Shown piece by piece: positions 21,785 through 32,300 of a DNA stretch of 64,000 nucleotides. Below the pieces are notes generated by a model that was not told the origin of the DNA, made no database searches, and was given only the letters and a program-made list of their open reading frames with translations. The position numbers and the translations under genes are program-made. The stretch is from Pictodentalium vernedei (lineage: Eukaryota > Mollusca > Scaphopoda > Dentaliida > Dentaliidae). How positions within the stretch are numbered: position 1 is the stretch's first letter; every line of letters begins with the position of its first letter. Location: assembly GCA_031216915.1 (NCBI GenBank), contig CM062297.1, forward strand, positions 180,940,350 through 181,004,349. Direction: 5' to 3'.

Positions 21785-22190
21785 TTAAAAATGCAGGAGG
21801 GCTAAAAATCGCTTCCCTCGTATGGCCTAGAGGAGCAATCAGCTCTCCTCAAGCTAACAAAAGCTAAAAGTAGCAAAATGAAGATTTACTATTAATGAAT
21901 TCTGCCTAGTGGGTTTTTATATTATATTTGGTAGTCTCTGTGAGACAGCTACAATCCCCCTCCCACACCTCCGTGCCCCAACAAGGCCCGGAGGTGTGGG
22001 AGGGACAGTGTGGCTATCTTACAGAGGCCAGTAACAAAGCAGAGATCTGAAAAGATGTGGGTTTTAGGAACAAGCTGTTACGGTTATCATTATTTTCTAA
22101 GGCCAGGAGGGCTAGTTTTCGCCTCCTTAATTTTTTTAAGGCAAGCAGTGGGCAAGTGAATAAATCGCTCTCCTGAAAACGCCAGGCCTC
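21785..22190. repeat. Direct repeats flanking a strong GC hairpin
   Basis: A hairpin with a 16-bp perfect stem (CCCTCCCACACCTCCG at 21959 against CGGAGGTGTGGGAGGG at 21987) sits between two related segments starting GCAGGAGGGCTAAAAATCGC (21793) and CCAGGAGGGCTAGTTTTCGC (22103). Both segments end in CTCTCCT. Its origin is unknown. Confidence 0.6.
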
Positions 22191-22365
22191 ACTAAAGCAG
22201 CATAGATATCCTCTATTTATTTGCCATTGCCCCTTCCCTCATGAAAAAACATGAGTTACCCAGTTAGAAAATATATGAATCTAGAAGCTGATTTGATGTC
22301 AATTCCAAATCAGGCTATTTTATTTATCAATTTTATTAACTTGGGTAAAATATTTTTATTTTTTT

Positions 22366-23166
22366 AAGTTTGCATTGGTTTTTAAAAGAGAGCATGCTGT
22401 AGCCAAATGGACCATGCAGGAGGGCCTGAGAAACAGATTTTTAACTTTTTCAGGCCTTAACCCTTTCGTGCCTCATCGCCGCGTGCTGTGCCAGTGAAAA
22501 ACTGACAATACAAACCCATCGGCGTGCTGCACGCCGATGGCATAGTAATGCATCTACTCTTACCTCAGTCCACGTGTGCTATCTCTTTCAGTCCACAGAG
22601 GTAATTTCATGCCTGAATGAATTTAGAGTTGTTTCCCTTTAGTTGATTGGCTACAGTTTTAGCACATGTACCAGAATCACAGTAATTCTACGGATGAAGA
22701 TGACAATTGATAGCAACGTGGAACAGGATTCTGCGGTACATTCTGGCTGAAATCAAGCTGACACTACTATGAGTGCTGGACATTCAGATGATGTTGCAGT
22801 AATAATCCAGATGATGGAGAGAGTCCTTCAACGTCTGGAATAGGACTGGCCAGTGGGAGGGGACGCGGCAGACAAAGAAGTGCTGGTCAGCGACATGGCA
22901 GAATATGAGGGAGCTGGCGTGGTCGTGGAATTGATCCAATTTTTCAGTGGGAAAAATGCACAGATTTTGTTCCACTGGATATCCCATGTTCTGAAGCTGG
23001 AAAGATAAATCTTGACTTACTTGACAATCCAAGTGAATGGGACCTTTTATACCTTTGTCCATGAACAGAGTTTAGGCCTTAAAAAGTTAAAAATCTGTTT
23101 CTCAGGCCCACCTGCATGGTCCTTTTGGCTGCCACATGCTCTCTTTTTATAACCAATGCAAACTTA
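22366..23166. repeat. Large inverted repeat enclosing a piggyBac remnant
   Basis: The left arm 22366-22456 (AAGTTTGCATTGG to TTTTTCAGGCC) is the complement of the right arm 23075-23166. The arms are about 91 bp and close to 90 percent matched by eye. Both abut TTAA. The loop is the piggyBac remnant below, which probably inserted into the loop of a fold-back element. Confidence 0.8.
22457..23082 (+). pseudogene. piggyBac-like transposon remnant
   Basis: Starts TTAACCCTTTCGTGCC, a piggyBac-type tip, followed by a GC-rich palindrome (CATCGGCGTGCTGCACGCCGATG) of 23 bases at about 22518. From 22861 to 23064 the plus strand reads as the N-terminal part of a piggyBac (PGBD-type) transposase: an Arg/Gly-rich stretch, then WEKCTDFVPLDIP, SEAGKINLDLLDN and PSEWDLLYL. 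There is one in-frame stop at 22906 and another at 23062. The catalytic domain and the right tip are absent. It is bordered by TTAA on both sides. Only about 65 of the usual 550-600 residues are left, so it is dead. Confidence 0.7.
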
Positions 23167-23586
23167 AAAACAATAAAAATTAAATGGTTTATGTTCGATA
23201 TTGTACCCAAGTTAATAGAATTGAAAAATTTGTTTCTCGAGTGCAGCATGTCTTTGCAATGCTTTAGCATTGCGAAGCCTTGTTGTCCTCAAGGGATGAA
23301 ATACAACACCATCCATGCTATTCTGAAGATTATGAGACCTAAAACAAACCAAGAACATGAGCTTTTGACAGCAAAGAAATAATTACAAAAATAAAAATAA
23401 AATGAAAAACTGCCCACATGTAATTTTATAAAAAATGGCCTGAGAAACACAAGATCTACTTTGTGGAGCCTTATTGTTGTCCTTGAAAACCTTGAATGTC
23501 CTTGATTCCAAAATTGTGTTGTCAAGTCTTTAAAAGTAGCATACTTGAAATTTGTGCATTAGCCTTGAAAGTTCTTGATTTTTAAA
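23167..23586. other. Spacer, nothing recognised
   Basis: AT-rich DNA without supported features. CCTTGAAAACCTTGAATGTCC motifs (about 23483) look repetitive. Confidence 0.35.
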
Positions 23587-23690
23587 CCCTAAAGTCCTGA
23601 TACAGCCACAAACTGCCCCTTATATATTGCTCTGTAAAAGTTGTCCCAAGTTTATTCTTCCTTGAGAACTCTACTTGTAGGATTCTTTTT
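23587..23690. mobile_element. M6 MITE, left half only
   Basis: AAACCCTAAAGTCC, then CAAACTGCCCCTTATATATTG and AAAGTTGTCCCAAG, match the first 100 bp of the full M6 element at 39789-40033. Confidence 0.6.
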
Positions 23691-23934
23691 TATTGCACAC
23701 CTGTGCTTTTATTTTCATAAAATACACGCTTTTTCTGCAAAAACCGAGCGAACAATACATTTTTTTGTATTCTTGAACAATACGGATCACGTGTGCGGGC
23801 TATTTAACTACTTTTTTTTTACGTTTGGGATATGTTGGGCAATAATTTGTGTTTTTAATATTTGTTTAGTAAACTGTAGGCATGCAGTAATTACAGAACA
23901 GCGTACTTAGTGAGTGTACATTTTCATGGATTGT

Positions 23935-24248
23935 GTGATATGGCATTTACCAATTTTGTTTAATCAGAAAGTGTTCATTGCACAGTGTTAGTCACACTTT
24001 CTGGTTGTAAAAAAATTCGTTATTAACTGAGTATCTAACTCTGTGCACTGTACAGCCTAAATGTAAATCTCATTTTTTGTCAACCCTTTACCCAATGTAA
24101 TGACAAAAACTAGCCAGAAGTATTCTCAAAAAGCATTCAAATCCTTTGTGTGATATGATATTTACCATTTTTATAACCAGAAAGTGTGACTAACCCTGTT
24201 CATTGCACAGGGTAAGTCAAATTTTCTGGTTATAAAAAACTTTTATTA
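23935..24248. repeat. Two copies of a GAAAGTGT hairpin unit
   Basis: Segments at about 23935-24020 and 24150-24240 both hold GAAAGTGT facing its complement around a CATTGCACAG loop. In the second the arms are TTTATAACCAGAAAGTGTGA and its near complement. Confidence 0.6.
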
Positions 24249-24600
24249 ATAACCCTTTACCTAACATGAAAAGCAGACGACACTTGCAAAAGAAATTCTT
24301 GAATAGCTATTTTTTTCATTTTTTTCTCAAAAACATAGGTTATGACCCCTTGTTGGAATGAGCTCGATGAGCTTGTTCCAACAAGGGGTCATAACCTATG
24401 TTTTTGAGACAAAAAATGAAAAAATAATGAAAATTAATTGGCGATTTTTGAGAATAGCGCTGGCCGGTTTTGGCCGTTACGTTAGGTAAAGGGTTAACTG
24501 AGTAACTAACCCTGTACAATGTAAAGCCTTAGAGTAAATCTCATCTATATCAACTCTTTATCCAACATAATGGTCAAAACCATCCAGAACTAGTCTCAAA
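24021..24600 (+). repeat. About 105-bp direct repeat flanking a full M2 MITE
   Basis: TTAACTGAGTATCTAACTCTG at 24021 recurs as TTAACTGAGTAACTAACCCTG at 24494, and similarity continues for about 105 bp through CAACTCTTTATCCAACATAATG. Each repeat runs into the start of an M2-like element. Confidence 0.7.
24250..24497. mobile_element. M2 MITE, full copy
   Basis: TAACCCTTTACCTAACATG at the left and GTTAGGTAAAGGGTTAA at the right. The hairpin about 24330-24420 centres on GAGCTCGATGAGCTTG. The inner end ATTTTTGAGAATAGCGCTGG is the uninterrupted form of the site hit at 4221. Confidence 0.85.
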
Positions 24601-25424
24601 CCCATCTTATAACCGCTCATTGGAATGGATTGTGGAAAGTTTTTTTTTTTTAATGAATTCCAAAACTGAAAACATATTTTATTTTCAATAGATTGTTGTC
24701 TACAGTGTTAGGCCTGAAAGTAAAGTTGAAATATAGACATTTTGATACCTTCAAGAGTTCTGCATATGAGAGTATGAGACATTAACCTAACAGTGTCATA
24801 TAACTAGTATCCTTCTGAGTGTAGAACACTTTGTTGAGAAAGTAAGGGTTGAACATACCATGTTTTTCAGAGCTTTGTAAATAGCTAGTAGGTTAAACAA
24901 ACAAGACTTCATCTAAACTGGACATCTGTGTCACTTGTCAGAGGAACTTTCCAAGTGATTAACTGAAGAGCCCAAGAGCACTTTTGATTATATTGTTTTT
25001 TTTCTTACAAGTGATGTTTGTTAATCCTCAGGCTACTCAGTTCATCATTTTCCCCTGAAGTTCTGTTTGCCATTGAAATTATATTATTCAGAATGGCATA
25101 TGGTACCATCTCAAGAGTGCATTAGAGTTTGGCTAATATCAGTATTTTATTGATCAAAATTTCAACAATTTCCCTGACTTCTTCATTGATACTTACAAGG
25201 TGAGGCTCTCTGTATCTGAACTGTACATCTTGGTACAGGATGCGCAAAAGTGGTTTAGTACTTGGCCACCCATCAGGTGGACACCTACCTATAATGCACT
25301 TGCCTGCAAAACCTGCAGAAACTTAAAGACCCAGTTTTTGGCCACTGGTATGCCTTGAAGTTTGTACATGTTAGCAAGAATCGATTTTCAGTTAAAAACA
25401 GTTGAGAATTTGAGAGTACTGTTT
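24601..25424. other. Spacer, nothing recognised
   Basis: About 800 bp of AT-rich DNA with a short T run. I see no gene or repeat I can support. Confidence 0.4.
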
Positions 25425-25637
25425 TACAGTACTGTCACCATGGACAGGTCGTAATGCACGCAGTGATGTCCATGCATGCATTTACCAGGTAATAAAAATC
25501 ATCATCTGGTTGTACCCGGTGTTTCTTTAATTAAAATTTTGATGATTATTCCTATAATTAGTGTTTGGAATCAAATATTATTGCATCCATGGAAATATTA
25601 TCCACCTATGGAAAGTGATCAGTCCACAGCATCTGTA
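25425..25637. mobile_element. M4 MITE
   Basis: TACAGTACTGTCACCATGGAC at the left and CACAGCATCTGTA at the right, with TTAATTAAAATTTTGATGAT and GTGTTTGGAATCAAATATTA inside. One hairpin arm is shortened. The TA plus CAGT ends suggest a mariner/pogo-type family. Confidence 0.75.
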
Positions 25638-26136
25638 CTATACCCTTGTGAGTGCAATCAACAGATATTCCATATTGAAAAAAACCCTCATATTCCTAAT
25701 AAAGAGCAGAATTTAACCTTCAAGGGTCTATATAGTTCCAGTTTTATTGAGTTTCCTGTCATAAATGTACATAGTCCAACATGCAGGCTGTTGGTGGGCT
25801 TGCTGATGGAAGTTACTTTTTCTTGGCTGTTGTTTTTTTGTGAAGTCTTGGCAGGTCATACTGGGATGCAAAATTGGAAATTTAAGATAACCCCAAAATG
25901 GATATGCAACACAATTTTTGCAAAACCCTTTTGAGCTAAGGTAACTCCCCCAAAAATCAATAGGATTTTTTCAATGACGTTAATAGCATTATAGCAGGGA
26001 CTCTACATCAGACTAGAATACATTTATATTTTACAATGAAAAAGATACAAAGTATACCACCTGTAAGGCAAATTAAAGCATAATGCCTTAAAGACAGAAT
26101 AATTCCCGACTGTTGACAAGCAATAAATTGATATGC
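25638..26136. other. Spacer, nothing recognised
   Basis: An open frame of about 150 codons crosses the M4 element into this stretch, but it has no recognisable domain and begins inside a MITE. I do not call a gene. Confidence 0.4.
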
Positions 26137-26208
26137 AGTCACTTGACTAGATTTTGTATTTGGGTCAACTTTTAAAGTTGACCCAAATACAAAAGTAGTC
26201 AAGTGACT
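26137..26208. repeat. Near-perfect hairpin, 35-bp arms
   Basis: CAGTCACTTGACTAGATTTTG to TCAACTTT, then its complement immediately after, with almost no loop (centre about 26172). Confidence 0.8.
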
Positions 26209-26744
26209 GTATATAAACAATAAATTATTGTTTTAAGAACCTCAGTTCCAGAGACCTCAATAGATCTGTGGTGTCTGACAATATGTTAATCCCTACTGAT
26301 CTTTTGGTGACCCTGGAATTATGAAAGAGCTTGCCCAAACTTCAAAGGTTTTGGTGGCCCTTGTGGATCTTCACTCCTGAAAAAAGCCCCTCCCTGATGT
26401 CCATGGATTAAACACTGAGTATTCAAATTTATTACCATTTTTCAAAAACTTTTGCACCCTGAATGAAAGCTGTATTTGCATGACATTCTAATGCATCGTC
26501 CAGTTTTATTCCTGGATTGATTCATCAACAGAATTAATAGAGTCTGTCCCACCAGCTCACAGTTCTCATCAATTATTGACTGCCAATGGGGTAGTGCTTT
26601 GGTGATCATTCTAGTGGAAGTAATGAGCACATGTACTCAGTTGTGGAAAAGATTTGTAAAATTTAACATCAACAATTCAAAATCCATTCATATTGAATCG
26701 GAATCTCAAATCAAATATCTGAATCAAATTTTGAATATGTGCAA
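26209..26744. other. Spacer, nothing recognised
   Basis: No feature I can support. Confidence 0.4.
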
Positions 26745-27099
26745 TTTATTTATTTATTTATTGAGATTTAATGACACTTTCGACTGCCAGGGTCAGCTTG
26801 TGTCAGACAGTTTTATGTATGGAGGAAAACAAAGTACCCGGAGAGAATCACTGAGCAATGGCGACCAACTGCCAGACTTCCCAATGTACTAACTCTGCAC
26901 AAGCAGGGTTAGCATTGGTTGAAGACATGTGTACCATCGACATGCAGTACACCTTAGTACACAGTGCCGCCATGCCCCCACATTGGCAATCGGGTTTAAG
27001 TGCCTTGCCCAAGGACAACGCAGTTACCCCTGGCAGGAATCTAACCATGGCTCTTTTGGTTTGATGTCCAATTCCGTAACCACTGAGCCACCATGCTCC
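26745..27099 (-). mobile_element. tRNA-derived SINE
   Basis: Minus strand, with a head ending in TGGCTCAGTGGTTACGG (A box), a degraded B box, the shared core, and a poly(AATA) tail at 26745. The flanks AATATGTGCAAT and AATGTTTGCAAT are an imperfect target duplication. Confidence 0.85.
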
Positions 27100-27117
27100 C
27101 AATGTTTGCAATAGGAT

Positions 27118-27258
27118 ATCAGTTAACCCGTCGTTGCTCGGTGGTTCTCTCCGGGTACTCCGGCTTCCTCCACCCATAAAACTGTCACGGTCACGATTAG
27201 CCATTGTGCATAAGTATGTGACCTTAAACACCAATAATAAATAAATAAATAAATATCA
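27118..27258 (+). mobile_element. SINE, 3' half
   Basis: Core from CGTCGTTGCTCGGTGGTTC through GGTACTCCGGCTTCCTCC, then CCTTAAACACCAATAATAAA and an AAATA tail. The head is missing. It lies tail-out next to the SINE on the other strand. Confidence 0.8.
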
Positions 27259-27259
27259 G

Positions 27260-27471
27260 TTAACCCCCTGCGCTCTGATGTCAAAATATCTAAAATTCAG
27301 GGTGCAAATATTTCCCATAATGCAACTAGAATTTTAACCAATTCAATCTTGTTTGACAGAGCTCAATGAGCTCTGTCAAACAAGATTGAATTGGTTAAAT
27401 TCCCAGTTGCATCATGGGAAAAATGGCAACTTCAAATCTGAATATTTTGACATCAGTGTGCAGGGGGTTAA
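27260..27471. mobile_element. M5 palindromic MITE
   Basis: 212 bp with TTAACCCCCTGCGCTCTGATG at the left and its near complement CATCAGTGTGCAGGGGGTTAA at the right. The arms continue almost to the centre at 27366 (GACAGAGCTCAATGAGCTCTG). TTAA on both sides. It sits at the tail of the SINE above. Confidence 0.85.
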
Positions 27472-27505
27472 AGAGTAAAATCCTGTTTAGTTTATAAAAG
27501 GGAAT

Positions 27506-27605
27506 GTGGTGGCTCAGTCGTTAGAGCATTGTACTTCAAATTGAAAGGTCCAGGATTTGATCCTGACCAGTGGTAACAGCATTGTGTCCTTGAGCTAGTC
27601 ACTTA
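27506..27605 (+). mobile_element. SINE head fragment
   Basis: GTGGTGGCTCAGTCGTTAGAG (A box) and GGATTTGATCCTGACC (B box), then CATTGTGTCCTTGAG. The core and tail are absent. After about 27600 the sequence belongs to another repeat. Confidence 0.75.
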
Positions 27606-27619
27606 ACTGGTCGAGTGCT

Positions 27620-28110
27620 AAATTCAGGGAATAAAATCTGGAATTTTGAGATAGCCTTTTTACCATTCATCTGGATATAGTAAAGAGGACCGATTACAGT
27701 ACAGCCATCGTGGATGGGTCAAAATCTATGGCTGGGTATTTTCCCATCCTTATAATTCAGAGATGATCTGCTATGACACCTAGCAAAATTTCCACCAATG
27801 AAGCACTTGGAAAAAATGACAACCTGTGGATTTGACTGGTCCATGATGGCCCTACTGTATGACAGTTCACAGATTTCGAAAGCATCTACGGCAAGCATCG
27901 GGGGCATCAGTTGTCTTAGAGAGTTTGAGCAGTGAAGAGTGGGGTCTTCCCATGGGAACATTTTAAAACAGTGCTATCAAATAAGGTGATAAGCCTCAAC
28001 TTTTGGACGAAAAGTTTGTTGTTCCAGACAAACAACTTTTCGGTTATCTGTTTTTTCATTTAGATAACCACCAGAGGAATGATAAAATCGATCCTCTCAA
28101 ATTTTATGGC
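27620..28110 (-). repeat. 450-bp interspersed repeat, copy 1, with protein-like stretch
   Basis: Shares long blocks with 37435-37870 (for example AGATCATCTCTGAATTATA in reverse, and GGTTATCTGTTTTTTC). On the minus strand 27719-27961 reads MFPWEDPTLHCSNSLRQLM and then LAVDAF. The second copy reads MFLWEDPSLQFSNSLRQLM in the same frame. The matching frame hints that this derives from a protein-coding transposon, but I do not recognise the family. Confidence 0.55.
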
Positions 28111-28144
28111 CTGTAAATTATGTTTGGAATTGAAAATGTCTTTG

Positions 28145-28985
28145 TGTGTATTTGCTTTGCTACAATTTATGGGAGAGTGCCAACAGGCATAATTCTAACA
28201 AGACAAATCCCAACAGATAAAATGATATCTCTTCAAAGGTAATGATACAGTAGAATCCTTTTAATTGAATATCCATTTTGCCAGTGAAAATTATTCAATT
28301 AACAGGAGTATACAATTAACAGGAATTTGTTTAGTTTCCTGTGTTCTGGAGGTAAACTGAGCATTTATTCTATTATATCTTGCTCATAGAGCTATGTCAA
28401 ACAAGATATAATAGAATAAAGGCCTGTATTGGATATTGTGAGGCCAAAAAGGTTAATAAAGAAGGGGAATTTGGTGTGTGTCACAGTAATTTTTTCGACA
28501 TATTACAAAAAATTATATACAATTAACAGGAGTTTACAATTAACAGGAATTTGTTTAGTTTCCTGTATTCTAGAGATAAACTTAGCATTTATTCTATTAT
28601 ATCTTGTTTGACAGAGCTCCATGAGATATAATAGAATAAAGGCCTGTATTGGATGTTGTGAGGCCAAAAAGGTTAATAAAGAAGGGGAATTTGGTGCGTG
28701 TCACAGTAATTTTTTCGACATATTACAAAAAATTATATACAATTAACAGGAGTTTACTCTACAACCCATATGCAATTAACAGATCAAATTTGTACTGAAG
28801 GTATGGTAAATGGTTTTGTGTTTTAAAATTATATTCAATTAACAGGGATATACAATTAAGAGATATCCATTTAAATGGGCTCCACTATATCACTTCAAAG
28901 GTAAATGTTGCCTTCTGTTCAAATTGTGATACCTGTACTTCATAATAAAGCCCAAACACGGGTTTGCAGCACTCTATCAGTTGAT
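28145..28985. mobile_element. M1 MITE split by an M3 MITE
   Basis: The left part 28145-28245 has the M1 centre (TTATGGGAGAGTGCCAAC, then AACAAGACAAATCC). The right part 28890-28985 ends GCAGCACTCTATCAGTTGA, an M1 tip. TATCWCTTCAAAGGTAA occurs on both sides of the inserted M3 element. Confidence 0.65.
28246..28889. mobile_element. M3 MITE with internal duplication
   Basis: TACAGTAGAATCCTTTTAATTG at the left and GGGCTCCACTATA at the right, with TA at both ends. The inner block carrying TTATATCTTGTTTGACAGAGC is present twice, about 224 bp apart (28322 and 28546). CAATTAACAGG motifs recur throughout, as in all M3 copies. Confidence 0.8.
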
Positions 28986-29215
28986 TCCAATTGTCCACTA
29001 AGGCATATTATACATCAATTGTGCACTTGCCATCAACCATTGGTAACCCTGCTTGTGATGGGGTTAGTACAGTGGTGAGTCTGATAGTTGCTTGCCACTG
29101 CTCAGTGGTACAGTTGCTTGTGGTTCTCTACTGAAACCCTTGCTTCCACCACCCGTAAAACTGCCCCATGCGAGGTGACCCTGACTGTCAAAAGTGTTTT
29201 TAAATTCAAATAAAT
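28986..29215 (+). mobile_element. SINE, head missing
   Basis: Core from TTGTCCACTAAGGC through CTTCCACCACCCGTAAAACTG to a TTCAAATAAATAAAG tail. It has a diverged core with a small duplication of CAGTGGTACAGTTGCTTG. Confidence 0.75.
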
Positions 29216-29985
29216 AAAGTAGTTATTAAAATGCTATCTTTTTCATAATGCATGGTACAGATTAACCAATGTGTGATTAGGTTTGTCCCATTGTACAACT
29301 TGTTTTCTCTCTATGATATTTAATATGGATTAAAATACACTATACATTTTCAACAGAGTCGCTATATGTCACTTCATGTGGTTCTTTATTGCTTGTTCAC
29401 TTTTTTAAATTGAATAATGGGTTAAAATGTGATATACACACACACAATAATAATGTATTAAACTTAACATCTTTATAGACTCCGGTTATTCATACTTTAT
29501 ATATCTTGTCTGAGTAACTGCACAGTTGCGATAGATGTCACATACAAAAGCTCTCCTCGTTCTTTGATGGGATCAGTCAAAGGGAAAATTACATCCACAC
29601 ATAACAGAAGAATAGTTAAAAAAATTCATTGAGATCATGGAGAACAGATTGCATAACTAATTAGCGATTAGTATCTGACAAGATTTTTGTGTTGTGGCAC
29701 TCGTGCAGTGCAATGAGTCTTCACATGTGTAGACACATTTGTGCGTAGGCATGTATCTTTTAAACTGTAAAGTGCATAGTTTTTCATTCATAATTTGTTC
29801 ATATTGACTTGTTTTGTTATAATTCAATTGAGTGTGAATCCAATAAATTGTAACAAAAGAACTTCTTATGAACAAAGAATTGTTTGCCACTTGGTGAGGT
29901 AACAGACTGAGAAAGAAGTGTTGGCACTAAGGCTCAATCCCACAACCTCTAGCACACAAAACGACCTTGAGATTGAGCGATACTG
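29216..29985. other. Spacer, nothing recognised
   Basis: About 770 bp of AT-rich DNA with a short CA run at 29437. No supported gene. Confidence 0.4.
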
Positions 29986-29989
29986 TGGC

Positions 29990-30243
29990 ATGTACATTAT
30001 TGCCACCATGGACTGGCCACTTTCAATGGGTGGGAAATATTTCCATGGACACAGTAATATTCGATTCCAAATACTAATTATAGGAATAATCATCAAAAAT
30101 TTAAATAATGAAGCACCGGGTATAACCCGGTGCTTCATTAATTAAAATTTTGCTGCTGATGATTTTTTTATTACTTGGTAAACACATGCATGGACATCTC
30201 TGCCCACTCATGGATTACAACCAGTCCATGGCGACTGTAGTGT
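29990..30243. mobile_element. M4 MITE, full copy
   Basis: CACCATGGACTGGCCACTTTC near the left and CAGTCCATGGCGACTGTA at the right. The central hairpin TGAAGCACCGGGTATAACCC/GGTGCTTCA is centred at 30122. Confidence 0.8.
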
Positions 30244-30258
30244 AGCAGAGATGACTGA

Positions 30259-30297
30259 TTGGGGGGGGGGGGGGGGGGGGGGTGGGGGGGGGGGAGG
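30259..30297. repeat. Poly-G tract
   Basis: About 22 G, one T, then 10 G and GAGG. A strong G-quadruplex candidate, and a place where assembly length is unreliable. Confidence 0.7.
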
Positions 30298-30343
30298 ATG
30301 TAAATCTGATTTGTTCTGACTGTAATGGCCCAAGTTCTAACTA

Positions 30344-30410
30344 ATAAAATATTCCAACTACATTCAACTTCATTGAAGGCATGCCCGGATGATGAAGTTG
30401 GAATATTAGT
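30344..30410. repeat. Imperfect hairpin
   Basis: TAATAAAATATTCCAACT faces GTTGGAATATTAGTA, and ACTTCATTG faces GATGAAGT in between. Short, origin unknown. Confidence 0.45.
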
Positions 30411-31052
30411 AAGTCAGGATTATAGTTGAAAAACTACTGACCTATTGGAAATTTATTCGTTGGTAAATGAAATATATATGTAGTATAACTTCTTATTTAA
30501 TATAGCATATACTATACTCAAAATTGGTCCTGCGCCAAGAGGGTGGGATAAGGAGGGCACCTTTTTGGTGTTTTTAAAAGCTGAAAGTTGTGGTAAGGCT
30601 TTTGGTATGGGCCTCTGATGCTGGTGGAGGTGGCAAGAGTACGTAGTTGTTTTACTGACCAGGTTCCATTCATATAAAAAAACCCCACTTGTTCCAGTTT
30701 GTTGGTTTTCCACCGGTCTTTCCAGCATCGGGGTGGTCATGATTTTCTTTGGTGAAAAAATGCACCATACACACAGAAATACAGGTAATAAATTATCCGA
30801 AATGTAAGGAAATAATTGAGTAGATATTGTCAGGAAAATGCAGGAGAATTGCTTCTGCTAGCGCTAATTTAAAAAACAATACCCAGCCCTCCCCCTCCTT
30901 GCTTAGCGCTTTATGCCTTTGGAATGCTGTATTACCAAACTGTGTGGTAGACATAGATCCAAGTATCAAATTGAGTCTTGTAAAGAAAGCAAATGATTAT
31001 TAGCAATAGTGAATCCATATCTAAGACACCAATATTGGTTTGGTGTCCTAAC
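30411..31052. other. Spacer, nothing recognised
   Basis: No supported feature. Confidence 0.4.
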
Positions 31053-31079
31053 CCCCCTCCCCCCCCCCCCCCCCCCCCT
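31053..31079. repeat. Poly-C tract
   Basis: CCCCCCTCC followed by a run of about 18 C. It is the complement-type partner of the G tract at 30259. Confidence 0.7.
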
Positions 31080-31237
31080 TCCTTTGCTATGCCACTGGAG
31101 AGATAAGGATCAACTTGCCTAGTTGGTAAATGGTGTTTATGCATCATATGCTATACTACTTTCCCTTAACTTTTCCCTCTGACCCATAACTTCAAACACA
31201 GAAAACAGCTGACTAAAAATCTTGACTAACCAGACTG

Positions 31238-31328
31238 GTTGGTAGTGAACGGTCGCCGTGGACTGGTCAATTTCCATGGGTGGGCAATATTTCCACAAAC
31301 GCAATAATATTAGATTCCAAACACTAAT
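31238..31328. mobile_element. M4 MITE, left half
   Basis: GTCGCCGTGGACTGGTCAATTTCC to ATTCCAAACACTAATTA, cut off where a SINE begins. Confidence 0.65.
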
Positions 31329-31437
31329 TAAGTGCCTTGCCCAAGAACACAATGCAGTTACTGCTGGCGGGGATCAAAACGTGGATCTTTTGTTTTGAAG
31401 TCCAATGCTGTAACCACTGAGCCACTGCACTCTGGCG
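31329..31437 (-). mobile_element. SINE head fragment on the minus strand
   Basis: Minus strand: GTGGCTCAGTGGTTACAGC (A box), a degraded B box, CACTGCATTGTGTTCTTGGGC. The core and tail are missing. Confidence 0.7.
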
Positions 31438-31562
31438 TACATGTATTTACATTTGTAATTAACATAAAATTAATCTGAGGACATAAGGCTTAATCTATTG
31501 TATCTTGTTCAATAGGACTCCCATAAGTTCTGTCAAACAAGATACTGTAGAATAAAAGGTGT

Positions 31563-32168
31563 CATCCCAACAAGACGAATTGGTAAAATATCCCAACAAG
31601 ACGATCCCAACAAGACGAATCCCAACAAGACGAAAAATTGTTTTCTCATCAAATATGGGGGAAATTTACTTTAAAAGGAATGTGTACATTACAATGTATG
31701 CTATTTGAAGTATTTTAAGGTTTTATTTTATGCATGTGTTTGGGAGTTTTGTTGATAAAAAAGATACAAAAATAAACTGTAGCAAATAGTGTCTTGTAAC
31801 AAAGAGTGGCACCTCTGTTAACTGGTAGCATGCTAAGTTTTTTTTGGTTGTCAACATTTTGTTCACATATTATTGCCTTGTCACAATTAATGGGAGAGTG
31901 CCTATAGGCACTCTCTCATTAATTGTAACAGGGCAAATCCACCCAAACTTAATAATATCACATTAAAAATTAATCGAATATGAAGCCTTTCAGCTCTGGT
32001 GCCCACACTTCAGGATAAAGCCCCAAAATGGCCTTCCGGCAGTCAACCGGTTAATTGAAATCTCTTTGTCCAAAAGTAAGTAGTGTTTGCAGTTTACAAT
32101 GGAAAACCTAAAAAAAGGGTTATAAAGTCATTTTAATTAAATTTGTCTTGTTGGGATTCGTGTTGTTG
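31563..32168. mobile_element. TCCCAACAAGACGAAT element with nested M1
   Basis: The left side has four units of TCCCAACAAGACGAAT. The right side ends TTTGTCTTGTTGGGATTCGTG, its complement. A full M1 MITE is inserted in the middle. The superfamily is unclear. Confidence 0.6.
31818..32054. mobile_element. M1 MITE, full copy
   Basis: TTAACTGGTAGCATGCTAAG at the left and GGCAGTCAACCGGTTAA at the right, with a central hairpin at about 31895-31930 (GAGAGTGCCTATAGGCACTC). Confidence 0.8.
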
Positions 32169-32189
32169 GGAATAAACCAAATAAAAGGT

Positions 32190-32300
32190 CAGTTTATCAG
32201 TGGAATACAGTAAATGACCGAATTTCTGTTAATGAATCCTTCTGTTGAATATTTTTTACTGTCAAAGTGGCCAATCAATTAACAGGGTTCCATCCTATAG
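32190..32300. mobile_element. M3 MITE remnant
   Basis: CAGTGGAATACAGTAAATGACC, CTGTTAATGAATCC and CAATTAACAGGGTTCC. Both tips are shortened. Confidence 0.5.

Noticed and set aside
25476-25934. A 152-codon plus-strand frame
   Set aside because: It begins inside an M4 MITE and shows no domain or coding-like pattern.
31563-31640. CRISPR-like array of TCCCAACAAGACGAAT
   Set aside because: Units are adjacent with no spacers of even length, and the genome is animal-like.
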